From the NCBI RefSeq assembly GCF_004349245.1, contig NZ_SMLC01000017.1, positions 1-64,000 of the forward strand: a DNA stretch of 64,000 nt, read 5' to 3'. Of this stretch, positions 34,465 through 42,609 are shown piece by piece. Source of the stretch: Actinomadura sp. 6K520 (GTDB lineage: Bacteria; Actinomycetota; Actinomycetes; Streptosporangiales; Streptosporangiaceae). Position numbers and translations under genes: made by a program. Under the pieces are notes generated by a model that had not been told where the DNA came from, searched no databases, and was given only the letters and a program-made list of their open reading frames with translations. Numbering within the stretch: the stretch's first letter is position 1; the number at the start of each line of letters is the position of its first letter.

Positions 34465-37400
34465 TCACGTGCGTGCGTGGAATCGGTAGGTACCGGAGGC
34501 GGCCTCCAGCCGGACGACGTCCCCGTTGGCGCCCTGTCCGGCGCCGGTGACGCGCACGCCCTCGGCGGAGGTCACGGCCCGCCCGCTCTCGGTCACGCGT
34601 TCCACGGCCGCGGCGGGCAGCTCGATCTCGGCGGTGGCGCCGACCGGGACGGTCACGTCGAGGGCGAATCCGGAGCCGGACCGCTTCCAGCGGACCGAGA
34701 CCGGGCCGTGCGGGGTGGGGGTCGAGGCGTTCACCGAGGTCAGGTCGCCCAGCGGCTGCGGTGCGATCCTGACGCGGTCGAAGCCGGGCGCGGCGGGCTC
34801 GATCCCGGCGAGATCCTCGGTGTACCACTCGCCGACGGCGCCGCCGAGGAACACGTGGCCGCGGGACCGGGCGTCGAGGTCCCAGCGCTCCCACAGCGTG
34901 GTGGCGCCGTTGTCGACCCAGTAGCCCCAGCTCGGGTAGGTGCGCTGGTCGGCGACCCGGTAGGCGAGGTCGCCGTGGCCGCGTGCGGTCAGCTCGGTCA
35001 GCAGGTACTTGGTGCCGAGCGCGCCGGTGTTGAGGTGGTCGCCGCGCTCCTCCACGTCGCGTACCAACCGGTCGGTGACGGCCTTCTGCGACTCCTGCGG
35101 CACCAGGCCGAGGGCGAGCGCGATCAGCGCCGAGGTCTGCCGGTACCCGGGGTCGGTCGAAGTGACGTAGGCGTCCCCGCGCAGGAACGCCTTGTTGAAC
35201 GCGTCCCTGATCCGGGCGGCGGTGGCCCGGTAGCGGCCGGCGTCGTCCGCACGGCCGAGGACCTCCGCCACGTTCGCGACGATGAGCGTGTTCGAGTACG
35301 TGTAGGCGGTGCCGTGCAGGCGCGCGTCCTCGGGGGTGTTGCCGCCGTACCCGGGTGCGAGGTAGTCGTTCAGGCTGCTCGGGTACAGCCCCTCGCCGTC
35401 CGCGCGGCCGAGCCAGCCGTCGAGGTAGGCGCTCATCGCGGGGTAGTTGGCGGAGAGCACGTCCCGGTCCCCGTACCGCCGGTACATCTGCCAGGGGATC
35501 TCGGTGAACGAGGCGTGCCACGGCGGCGCCTGGCCGTAGGAGCCGAGGCCCCAGCCGTTGTCGGGAACGATCGCCGGGACGAGCCCGCCGGGACCCTGGC
35601 TGTCGCGGTGATCGGTCATCCACTTGGCGAACAGGCGGCGCAGGTCGTACCGGTCCATCTCCATCTCGGCCATGAGCTGGGCGTCGCCCGTCCAGCCGTT
35701 CTTCTCGTACATCGGGGTGTCGGTGGGGATGCCGTGCCAGTTGTTGAGCACGGTCTGCCGGGTGATCTTCTCGACCGTGTTGAACAGCGGGTTGGAGCTG
35801 CGGAACGCGCCCGCCGAACGCAGGTCGCTGTGCACCTCGCGGCCGTCGAGGTCGCCGACGGCGGGCGGCTCCCCCGGCCACCCGGTCACCTGGACGTACT
35901 GGAACCCCTTGTAGCTGTAGCGGGACTCCCAGGTCTCGGTCCTCCCGCGTCCGGCCAGAATGTACTCGTCGGTCTGGAAGCGTCCGGTGACCAGTCCGTT
36001 GCCCGCCTGGACGGTGCCGTCGGAGTGGAGCCGCTCACCGTACTTGAGGCTGATCTTCGTGCCCTCGGGGCCGCGGACACGGAGACGGGCCCAGCCGGCG
36101 GTGTTGTGCGGCATCTTGAAGACGTGGACGCCCGGCTTGGGGTTGGTGACCGCGACGGGGCGGAGGGTCCGGGTGACCCTGATCGGCTCGTGTTCCTCGG
36201 GTACGACCGCGGCCGCCGGGGCCCCGAGGGTCGCGGCCTGCTTCCAGGCGGAGGCGTCGAAGCCGGGGCGGTCCCAGCCGGGCTTCTCTTCCCGGGCGTC
36301 GTAGGTCTCGCCGCCGTAGAGGGAGTCGTAGCGCACCGGCCCCTCGGCGTGCCGCCACCGGCCGTCGGTCGCGACGGTCGAGGTGGTGCCGTCGTGGTAG
36401 GTGACGATGAGCTGCGCCAGGAGCCGGGGCTCGGCGGTCCAGGGGGTGTCGTGCCACTTCCACACGTTCTCCTGGGTCATGCCGTAGAAGCCGCGGCCGA
36501 GCCGCGCCCCGATCACGTTGTCCCCTTGCCGCAGCATCCGGGTCACGTCGCGGGTGACGTACTGGACGCGTTTGTCGTAGCGGACGAAGCCGGGTTGCAG
36601 TACCTCGTCCCCGACGCGCCTGCCGTTCAGGGACAGCTCGACGTAACCGGCCGCCGCCGCGTACAGCCGCGCCTTGGCGACCTTCTTGCCGGGGACGGTG
36701 AAGTCGCGGCGCAGGAGCGGTTCCGGAAGAGTGGGCTTCTCGGGCCTCACCTCGCCCCAGGGGGCGCCGCCCCAGGCCGTCAGCACCTTCGCCTTCGCCC
36801 AGCCGACGTCGTCGAAGCCGGCGGCCCGCCAGTCGCCGGCCGGCTCCTCGTTCGCCGAACGCCAGTCCGCACCGGTGTCGAACCGCTCGGGGTCCTGGCC
36901 GGGCAGTTCCAGCCGTCCGAGGAGCCCGGCGGGGCTCGGCCTGCCGTTGGCGGCCTCGACGGCGATGACGTTGCGGCCCTCGCGAAGCTTCGAGGTCACG
37001 TCGACCACGATGGGCCGCTTCCAGTTCTCCTGCGCCGGGTCGGGGTCGCGTCCCCCGGCCTCGGCTCCGTTCACCCAGGCGGTGAAGCCGTCGTCGGCGG
37101 TCATGACCAGGCGGGCGCCGTCGGGAACCGACGCCAGGTCGAACGTCCCGCGGAAGTAGCGCGTCGCGGCGGGCGCCTCGGCCGCCGGGTCTCCCTCGGG
37201 GTACCAGATCCAGCTGGTGCCGGCGAGGTCGGGGCTGGACGCGGCGTCGCCGGGGGCGCCGATCCACGAGCCGCGCCAGCCGTCCCCGGCGAGCGCGGTC
37301 TCGAACCAGGTCTCCTCGCTCCAGCGCGTCCAGTCGCCTTCGGCGTCGGCGACCTTGACCCGCCAGGTGTAGCGGGTGGCGGGCTTGAGCGCGGGCCCGC

Positions 37401-37707
37401 CGTAACGGACGTCGTAGGAGCTGGCCCCGGACACGGGTCCGGAGTCCCAGACCCTGCGGTCCCCGTCGGCGGTGGCGACGGAGATGCGGTAGGCGCTCTG
37501 CCGCTGGCCGCGCTCCTCGGAGGTCAGCAGCCAGCCGAACCGGGGCTTCGGGGCGGACACGGCGATCGGGGTGGTGGCGTGTTCGGTCTCCAGCCCGGCG
37601 ACCCGCAGCTCCGCCCCTTCCCGCGCGTGCGCGGGTGCGGCGAGGGAGACGACGAGCCCGGCGGAGACGGCGGCGGCGGTCCAACGGCGTTTCGAGGTGG
37701 GGGGCAT
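34465..37707 (-). CDS. Secreted alpha-L-rhamnosidase, GH78
   Basis: 1080 residues. A signal peptide covers about 1-28 (SKRRW, then a hydrophobic core, cut after AHA). Then come fibronectin/beta-sandwich domains (RFGWLLTSEERGQRQSAYRI), a carbohydrate-binding-like region and the (alpha/alpha)6 catalytic barrel with the GH78 block around DTPMYEKNGWTGDAQ, which carries the acidic catalytic residues, followed by DNGWGLGSYGQAPPWHASF. A C-terminal beta-domain follows. It releases L-rhamnose from plant glycosides or polysaccharides outside the cell for the ABC importer in the same operon. I use the ATG at 37707, giving a clean signal peptide; GAAGGAG lies 10 nt upstream. Confidence 0.93.
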   Translation of the reverse strand: MPPTSKRRWTAAAVSAGLVVSLAAPAHAREGAELRVAGLETEHATTPIAVSAPKPRFGWLLTSEERGQRQSAYRISVATADGDRRVWDSGPVSGASSYDVRYGGPALKPATRYTWRVKVADAEGDWTRWSEETWFETALAGDGWRGSWIGAPGDAASSPDLAGTSWIWYPEGDPAAEAPAATRYFRGTFDLASVPDGARLVMTADDGFTAWVNGAEAGGRDPDPAQENWKRPIVVDVTSKLREGRNVIAVEAANGRPSPAGLLGRLELPGQDPERFDTGADWRSANEEPAGDWRAAGFDDVGWAKAKVLTAWGGAPWGEVRPEKPTLPEPLLRRDFTVPGKKVAKARLYAAAAGYVELSLNGRRVGDEVLQPGFVRYDKRVQYVTRDVTRMLRQGDNVIGARLGRGFYGMTQENVWKWHDTPWTAEPRLLAQLIVTYHDGTTSTVATDGRWRHAEGPVRYDSLYGGETYDAREEKPGWDRPGFDASAWKQAATLGAPAAAVVPEEHEPIRVTRTLRPVAVTNPKPGVHVFKMPHNTAGWARLRVRGPEGTKISLKYGERLHSDGTVQAGNGLVTGRFQTDEYILAGRGRTETWESRYSYKGFQYVQVTGWPGEPPAVGDLDGREVHSDLRSAGAFRSSNPLFNTVEKITRQTVLNNWHGIPTDTPMYEKNGWTGDAQLMAEMEMDRYDLRRLFAKWMTDHRDSQGPGGLVPAIVPDNGWGLGSYGQAPPWHASFTEIPWQMYRRYGDRDVLSANYPAMSAYLDGWLGRADGEGLYPSSLNDYLAPGYGGNTPEDARLHGTAYTYSNTLIVANVAEVLGRADDAGRYRATAARIRDAFNKAFLRGDAYVTSTDPGYRQTSALIALALGLVPQESQKAVTDRLVRDVEERGDHLNTGALGTKYLLTELTARGHGDLAYRVADQRTYPSWGYWVDNGATTLWERWDLDARSRGHVFLGGAVGEWYTEDLAGIEPAAPGFDRVRIAPQPLGDLTSVNASTPTPHGPVSVRWKRSGSGFALDVTVPVGATAEIELPAAAVERVTESGRAVTSAEGVRVTGAGQGANGDVVRLEAASGTYRFHART

Positions 37708-37750
37708 CCTCAGCGTGCTCCTTCTCGGCCTGCTCCGGCCGCGATCGTGG

Positions 37751-38965
37751 TCAGGCGCCCCAGCCGGCGGCCTGTCCGTCCTTGCGTTCCTCGACGACGC
37801 GCTCGTAGTAGCCGGACGCCTTGTAGGCGGCGACCGGGTCCGGGTCCAGGCCCATCTCCTCGCGCAGTTCCGCCAGCAGCGGGCGGACGTCGGTGTTGTA
37901 GGCGTCCATGAACACCGCGTTGGCTTCGAGCACGTCACCCGACGACTGCGCGGCCGAGAGCGCCTCCCGGTCCACCAGCAGCGCCTTCGCGGTGGCCTCC
38001 TGGACGTTCATCACCGAGCGGATCTGGCCCTGGATCTTCGGCTCGATGTTGTGGCACTGGTCGAGCATGAACGCCACGCCGGTGTCCCCATGCTCTTGCC
38101 GGGGGGCGTGGGGGGTCGCCCCTCCACCGGTGTAGGCGTCGTAGCCGCCGCCGCGCACGACCTCGTACATGATCCGGAAAAGCTGGAACGGGTCGGCGGC
38201 GCCGACCATCAGGTCGTCGTCGGCGTAGAAGCGGGAGTTGAAGTCGAACCCGCCGAGCTTCCCCTCCCGCAGCAGGAACGCGACGATGAACTCGATGTTC
38301 GTGCCGGGGGCGTGGTGCCCGGTGTCCACGACGACCTGCGCCTTCGGGCCGAGCTTCAGGCAGTGCGCGTAGGAGGCGCCCCAGTCGGGCACGTCGGTCA
38401 TGTAGAACGCGGGCTCGAACAGCTTGTACTCCAGCAGGAACCGCTGGTCGTCGCCGAGCCGCTGGTAGACGGCGGCGAGGGCCTCGGCCATCCGGTCCTG
38501 GCGGGCGCGGATGTCGTCCTGCCCCGGGTAGTTCGTGCCGTCCGAGAACCACAGCTTGAGGTCGCGCGAACCCGTCATGTCCATGATGTCGACGGCTTCG
38601 AGCAGGTGGTCCAGGGCCTTGCGGCGGACGGCGGGGTCGGGGTTGGTGACGCTGCCGAGCATGTAGTCGTCGTCCTGGAAGACGTTGGTGTTGACGGCGC
38701 CGATCCGCACCCCCTTCTCCTCGGCGTGCGCGGAGAGCGCGGCGTAGTCGTCGACCTTGTCCCAGGGGATGTGCACGGCCACCCTGGGCGCGACGCCCGT
38801 GAAGCGGTGCACCTGCGCGGCGTCGTCGATCTTCTCCTGCGGGGTGCGCGGCACGCCCTGCTGGGCGAAGACCTTGAACCGGGTCCCCGAGTTCCCGTAC
38901 GCCCACGAGGGAGTCTCGATCTGCTGGCGGCGCAGGGCGTCCTTCACCGCGCTGGTGTCGTTCAC
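37751..38965 (-). CDS. rhaI: L-rhamnose isomerase, RhaI type
   Basis: 404 residues of the Pseudomonas-type xylose-isomerase-like RhaI. Key parts: HIPWDKVDDY, LKLWFSDGTNYPGQDD, VVVDTGHHAPGTNIEFIV, GGFDFNSRFYADDDL and FMLDQCHNIEPKI, with metal-binding His and Asp residues present. It converts L-rhamnose to L-rhamnulose. GTG start at 38965 with AGAGG 6 nt upstream. Odd feature: residues about 279-294 (TGGGATPHAPRQEHGD) look like an in-frame insertion just before the conserved VAFMLDQCHN segment, encoded by a hairpin repeat (see 38084-38131). Whether activity survives is unknown; the loop lies close to an active-site strand. Confidence 0.92.
   Translation of the reverse strand: MNDTSAVKDALRRQQIETPSWAYGNSGTRFKVFAQQGVPRTPQEKIDDAAQVHRFTGVAPRVAVHIPWDKVDDYAALSAHAEEKGVRIGAVNTNVFQDDDYMLGSVTNPDPAVRRKALDHLLEAVDIMDMTGSRDLKLWFSDGTNYPGQDDIRARQDRMAEALAAVYQRLGDDQRFLLEYKLFEPAFYMTDVPDWGASYAHCLKLGPKAQVVVDTGHHAPGTNIEFIVAFLLREGKLGGFDFNSRFYADDDLMVGAADPFQLFRIMYEVVRGGGYDAYTGGGATPHAPRQEHGDTGVAFMLDQCHNIEPKIQGQIRSVMNVQEATAKALLVDREALSAAQSSGDVLEANAVFMDAYNTDVRPLLAELREEMGLDPDPVAAYKASGYYERVVEERKDGQAAGWGA
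38084..38131 (-). mobile_element. 48-bp hairpin repeat inserted in frame within rhaI, flanked by 7-bp direct repeats
   Basis: CCGGTGT occurs at 38079-38085 and again at 38127-38133, bracketing a 48-bp segment whose removal restores a plain DAYTGVAFML reading. Inside it, 38108-38127 forms an 8-bp stem (one G-T pair) with a TCGC loop, beside a C/G-run. On the minus strand this is the same stem-GCGA-stem-C-run pattern as the intergenic copies at 17092, 17137 and 38986. The direct repeats look like a target-site duplication. No transposase is visible, so it would be a non-autonomous or dead element. Confidence 0.65.
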
Positions 38966-38985
38966 AAATTGCCTCTTTCAGTCTC

Positions 38986-39013
38986 TCTGGGGGACGACCC
39001 CCAGACCCCCCGG
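38986..39013 (+). repeat. Intergenic copy of the NCGA-tetraloop hairpin element
   Basis: TCTGGGGG-ACGA-CCCCCAGA (38986-39005) followed by CCCCCCGG (39006-39013), in the 53-bp gap between rhaM and rhaI. Same 8-bp stem, 4-nt loop and trailing C-run as the copies near 17.1 kb. It could attenuate transcription within the operon. Confidence 0.75.
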
Positions 39014-39018
39014 AAGGG

Positions 39019-39354
39019 TTAGTCCAGGTGGAAGACCTCGGGGAGCGGCCGCATCCCCTCGTCGGGGCGGCCGTCGAGGTCCTCGAAGTACGGCGCCATC
39101 TCGGCCTGCCACCGCGCGTTGACCTCGGTGCGGGCCATCCGCTCCTGCGCGGCCTCGAAGTCGTCGGTCTCCAGGTAGCCGACGAGGAGGCCGTCCTCGC
39201 GCAGGAACAGCGAGTAGTTGTGCCATCCGGATTCGCGGAGGGCCGCCCGCATGTCGGGCCAGACCGCCTGGTGGCGCAGCTTGTACTCCTCCAGGCGGTC
39301 CTGCCTGACCTTCAGCAGGAAGCAGATCCGCTTCCGGCGCGAAGAGTCGTCCAT
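39019..39354 (-). CDS. rhaM: L-rhamnose mutarotase
   Basis: 111 residues, the standard length. Family landmarks: CFLLKVRQDRLEEYKLRHQAVW, ALRESGWHNYSLFLRED and the C-terminal APYFEDLDGRP...LPEVFHLD. It interconverts alpha- and beta-L-rhamnose anomers in the cytoplasm. It lies 22 nt after the binding-protein gene and 53 nt before rhaI; the second gap holds the hairpin element. Confidence 0.94.
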   Translation of the reverse strand: MDDSSRRKRICFLLKVRQDRLEEYKLRHQAVWPDMRAALRESGWHNYSLFLREDGLLVGYLETDDFEAAQERMARTEVNARWQAEMAPYFEDLDGRPDEGMRPLPEVFHLD

Positions 39355-39376
39355 GTGCTCGGAACTTCCGGGTGGC

Positions 39377-40474
39377 TCAGAAGTCGTAGTCGTCGATGTT
39401 CTTCTTCTCGAAGACCGTCGGCGGGCCGAGGACGATCTCCCCGTCGGCGCCGATGGTGCGCTCGCCGAGCTTGCCGGCCTTGAACTTCTGGCCCTGCTCG
39501 CCGGTGATCTGGCCGGACGCCAGGGCGCCCGCCGCGTATCCCGCGAGGTAGCCGAGGTTCGCCGGGTCCCACAGCGCGAACTTCTCGACCGTGCCGTCCT
39601 TGACGAACTTGCGCATCTGGTTCGGCGTGCCGAGGCCGGTCAGCGCGACCTCGCCCTTGTACTGCGAGCCCGAGATGTAGCGGGCCGCGGCGGCGATGCC
39701 GACCGTGGTCGGCGAGATGATGCCCTTGAGGTTCGGGTACGCCTGCAGCAGGCCCTGCGTCTGCTGGAACGACTTCTGGTCGTCGTCGTCGCCGTAGGCC
39801 ACCTTGACGAGCTTCATCTTCGAGTACTCGGGCTTCTTCAGCTCGTCCTGCATGAACTTGATCCACGTGTTCTGGTTCGTGGCGTTCGCGGTCGCCGACA
39901 GGATCGCGATCTCGCCCTCGGCGCCGATCTGGTCGGCGAGCAGCTTGACCTGGCTGCGGCCGATGTCCTCGGAGGACGCCTGGTTGATGAACACGTCCCG
40001 GCAGTCGGGGTTGGTGTCGGAGTCGTAGGCGACGATCTTGATGTCCTTGGACATCGCCTGCTTGAGCGGTCCGCACACCGCGTTCGCGTCGTTGGCGGCG
40101 ATGAGGATCGCGTCGTGCCGCTGCTGGATGAGCGTGTTGATGTAGGAGACCTGCGAGGACGCCGAGGCGTCGGACGGGCCGACCTCCTTGGCCTCCGCGC
40201 CGAACTCCTTGGCCGCCGCGATGCCGGCGTTGTCGACGATCGTGGAGTAGGGGTTGTTGACCTGCTTCGGCAGGAACGCGATCTTCAGGCCCTGCTTCAT
40301 CGGCGCGTTCGGGTCCGCCGTGGCGTTGCCGCCCGACGTGCCCTCCCCGGACGCGGACGAGGAGTCCTTGGTGGTTCCGCCGCAGGCGGCCAGGCCGAGG
40401 GCCAGGACGCCCGCCGCCGCCGTGGCCGTCAGCCGGGCCAGCGGCCGTCGCGGGGCGCGCGAACGAGTGGTCAT
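39377..40474 (-). CDS. rhaS: Rhamnose ABC transporter substrate-binding lipoprotein
   Basis: 365 residues. An N-terminal basic segment and hydrophobic core end in LALGLAACGG with lipid Cys at 31. The type-1 periplasmic-binding fold follows (GLKIAFLPKQVNNPYSTIV, ILIAANDANAVCGPLKQAM, IAILSATANATNQNTWIKFM, GIISPTTVGIAAAARYI). This is the sugar-binding RhaS of rhizobial-type rhamnose transporters, not the E. coli regulator of the same name. The ATG at 40474 was preferred over the longer upstream frame, which runs antisense-like through the permease. Confidence 0.92.
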   Translation of the reverse strand: MTTRSRAPRRPLARLTATAAAGVLALGLAACGGTTKDSSSASGEGTSGGNATADPNAPMKQGLKIAFLPKQVNNPYSTIVDNAGIAAAKEFGAEAKEVGPSDASASSQVSYINTLIQQRHDAILIAANDANAVCGPLKQAMSKDIKIVAYDSDTNPDCRDVFINQASSEDIGRSQVKLLADQIGAEGEIAILSATANATNQNTWIKFMQDELKKPEYSKMKLVKVAYGDDDDQKSFQQTQGLLQAYPNLKGIISPTTVGIAAAARYISGSQYKGEVALTGLGTPNQMRKFVKDGTVEKFALWDPANLGYLAGYAAGALASGQITGEQGQKFKAGKLGERTIGADGEIVLGPPTVFEKKNIDDYDF

Positions 40475-40521
40475 CTGGGTGCCTTTCGATTCCGGGTCTT
40501 GCTTCAGGGGTGGGTGGAGGG

Positions 40522-41520
40522 TCACGGAACGGCGGCGGGGGGCGCGGATCTCGCGCCGCCGCGTCTGCCGCGGGCCTCCCGCGCCACGGCGATCAGCCGC
40601 GGCGTGAGGACGCTGATGATGAGCAGCAGGCCGGTGACGATCGACTGGACCTCGGTGGAGACGTCGTTGAGCATCAGCAGGTTGCGGAGCAGGCCGATCA
40701 GCAGCACCGCGGCGATGACGCCGCCGAGGGTGCCCTTGCCGCCCTCGAAGTCGACGCCGCCGAGCAGCACCGCCGCGATGACGGCGAGTTCCAGCCCGAG
40801 GCCGTTGTCGGCGCGGGCGCTGCCGTAGCGGAGCGTGTAGACGATGCCGGCGAACCCGGCGACCAGGCCGGACACCACGAACAGGAGCAGCTTGATCCGC
40901 TTGACGCGGATGCCGGCGAAGTAGGCGGCGTCCTCCTGCGCGCCGATCGCGAACAGCGACCGCCCGATGCCGGTGGCGTGCAGGACGACGCCGGTGACGA
41001 TGGCGAGCAGCACGAACAGCGCGACCGGGTACGGGACCGGGGTGCCGGGGACGGTCGAGGTCGCGAGGTCGGTGTAGGTGGACGGGAACTGGGAGATGGC
41101 GCCGGTGCCGAGCGTCACGTAGGCGAGGCCCCGGTAGAGGGTCATCGTGCCGATCGTGACGGCGAGGGACGGCAGTCCCAGCTTGGTGACGAGCAGCCCG
41201 TTGACGAGCCCGCAGACGACGCCGACGGCGAGGACCAGCGGGATGATCGTCTCGATCGCCATGCCGCCGTCCCACATCTTGCCGGTCAGCGCGCTGCACA
41301 GGCCGAGGATGGAGGCGACCGACAGGTCGACCTGCCCGCACACGACCAGCAGCGTCATCGGCAGCGCGATCAGCGCGATCTCGCTGAGGTCGAGCAGCGC
41401 GAACGACAGGTTGCCGTCGCTCGCGAAGTCGGGCGAGAATCCGGCGCCGCCGAAGAACACCGCGACCAGCAGCACGGTGATGGCGGTCTCCCACCGCACC
41501 AGGTGTCCCAGCCGGGTCAT
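40522..41520 (-). CDS. rhaQ: Rhamnose ABC transporter permease RhaQ
   Basis: 332 residues with about nine hydrophobic helices, a ribose-type (BPD_transp_2) permease. Conserved stretches are VCGQVDLSVASILGLCSAL, GLPSLAVTIGTMTLYRGLAY and GAQEDAAYFAGIRVKRIKL. Pairs with RhaP to form the channel. Its start overlaps the rhaP stop by four bases. RhaQ versus RhaP was assigned by gene order and is interchangeable. Confidence 0.92.
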   Translation of the reverse strand: MTRLGHLVRWETAITVLLVAVFFGGAGFSPDFASDGNLSFALLDLSEIALIALPMTLLVVCGQVDLSVASILGLCSALTGKMWDGGMAIETIIPLVLAVGVVCGLVNGLLVTKLGLPSLAVTIGTMTLYRGLAYVTLGTGAISQFPSTYTDLATSTVPGTPVPYPVALFVLLAIVTGVVLHATGIGRSLFAIGAQEDAAYFAGIRVKRIKLLLFVVSGLVAGFAGIVYTLRYGSARADNGLGLELAVIAAVLLGGVDFEGGKGTLGGVIAAVLLIGLLRNLLMLNDVSTEVQSIVTGLLLIISVLTPRLIAVAREARGRRGGARSAPPAAVP

Positions 41521-42605
41521 GACCGGTCCTTCCCTTCCGCCGCGGGCACGTCGTGGTGGACGGTCGACTCAAGGGATCGCTGTTTCAGCGCGCGGGTGAC
41601 GCGGAGCGCCAGCAGCCGGTCGACGCTGATGGCCAGCAGCAGGAGGACACCGGTGATCGCCTCCTGCCAGAACGAGTTGACCTTGAGCACCACCAGCACG
41701 CTGCCGATGGTGGTGAGCAGCAGCGCGCCGAGCGCGGCCCCGTACACGGTGCCGACGCCGCCGGTGATCGCGACGCCGCCGACCACGACCGCGGCGACGA
41801 CCGTCAGCTCCCAGCCGTGCGCGGCGTCCGCGACGACGGTGCCGAACCGGGCGAGCCACAGCACCCCGGCGAGTCCCGCGAGCGCGCCGCTGACCAGGTA
41901 GGCGGTGAGGATGCGGCGGCGGATCGGGACGCCGGCGAGCAGCGCGGCCTCGGGGCTGGAGCCGATGGCGTAGAACTCGCGCCCGGACGAGTAGGAGCGC
42001 AGGTAGTAGCCCACGGCCAGCATGACGGCGACGGTGATGATCGGCAGGTAGGGGATGCCGAGGACGCCGTCGCTGCCGAGGCCGAGCACCGACGCGGGCA
42101 GTTCGGACGCGCTGATCTGGTCGCCCTGGGCGATGCGGTAGTCGAGCCCCTGGATCACGTACAGCGTGCCGAGGGTGACCACGAGGGACGGGACCCGGCA
42201 GAAGCTGACGAGCAGGCCGTTCACCAGCCCGCACGCCAGCCCGATGAGGACGCCGATCACGAGCACCAGCACGACGTTCCGGTCGCCGCCGGAGGCGAAC
42301 TTGCCGGTGGTGAACGCGACGAGCCCGACGACGGAACCGACCGACAGGTCGATGTTGCGGGTGACGACGACCACGCTCTGCCCGACGGCGAGCAGCACCA
42401 GGATCGAGGCGTTGAGGAAGATGTCCGTCACGCCCTGCCCCGACAGGAACCGCGGGTTGGCGATCGTGGTGCCGACGACGAGCACGACCAGCGCGCCGAG
42501 GATGCTCAGCTCGCGGGCGCGCAGGACGAGTTCGACCAGGCGGCGCCCGCCCCCGCCGGCGCCGCCCGATCCCGGCCGGGCCGGAGACTGGGTGAGTACG
42601 GTCAT
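41517..42605 (-). CDS. rhaP: Rhamnose ABC transporter permease RhaP
   Basis: 362 residues, a second ribose-type permease with VVTRNIDLSVGSVVGLVAF, RVPSLVVTLGTLYVIQGLDY and GSSPEAALLAGVPIRRRIL. A Gly/Pro-rich cytoplasmic leader precedes the first helix. It starts 4 nt after the ATPase stop and overlaps rhaQ by four bases. Confidence 0.92.
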   Translation of the reverse strand: MTVLTQSPARPGSGGAGGGGRRLVELVLRARELSILGALVVLVVGTTIANPRFLSGQGVTDIFLNASILVLLAVGQSVVVVTRNIDLSVGSVVGLVAFTTGKFASGGDRNVVLVLVIGVLIGLACGLVNGLLVSFCRVPSLVVTLGTLYVIQGLDYRIAQGDQISASELPASVLGLGSDGVLGIPYLPIITVAVMLAVGYYLRSYSSGREFYAIGSSPEAALLAGVPIRRRILTAYLVSGALAGLAGVLWLARFGTVVADAAHGWELTVVAAVVVGGVAITGGVGTVYGAALGALLLTTIGSVLVVLKVNSFWQEAITGVLLLLAISVDRLLALRVTRALKQRSLESTVHHDVPAAEGKDRS

Positions 42606-42609
42606 CGGC

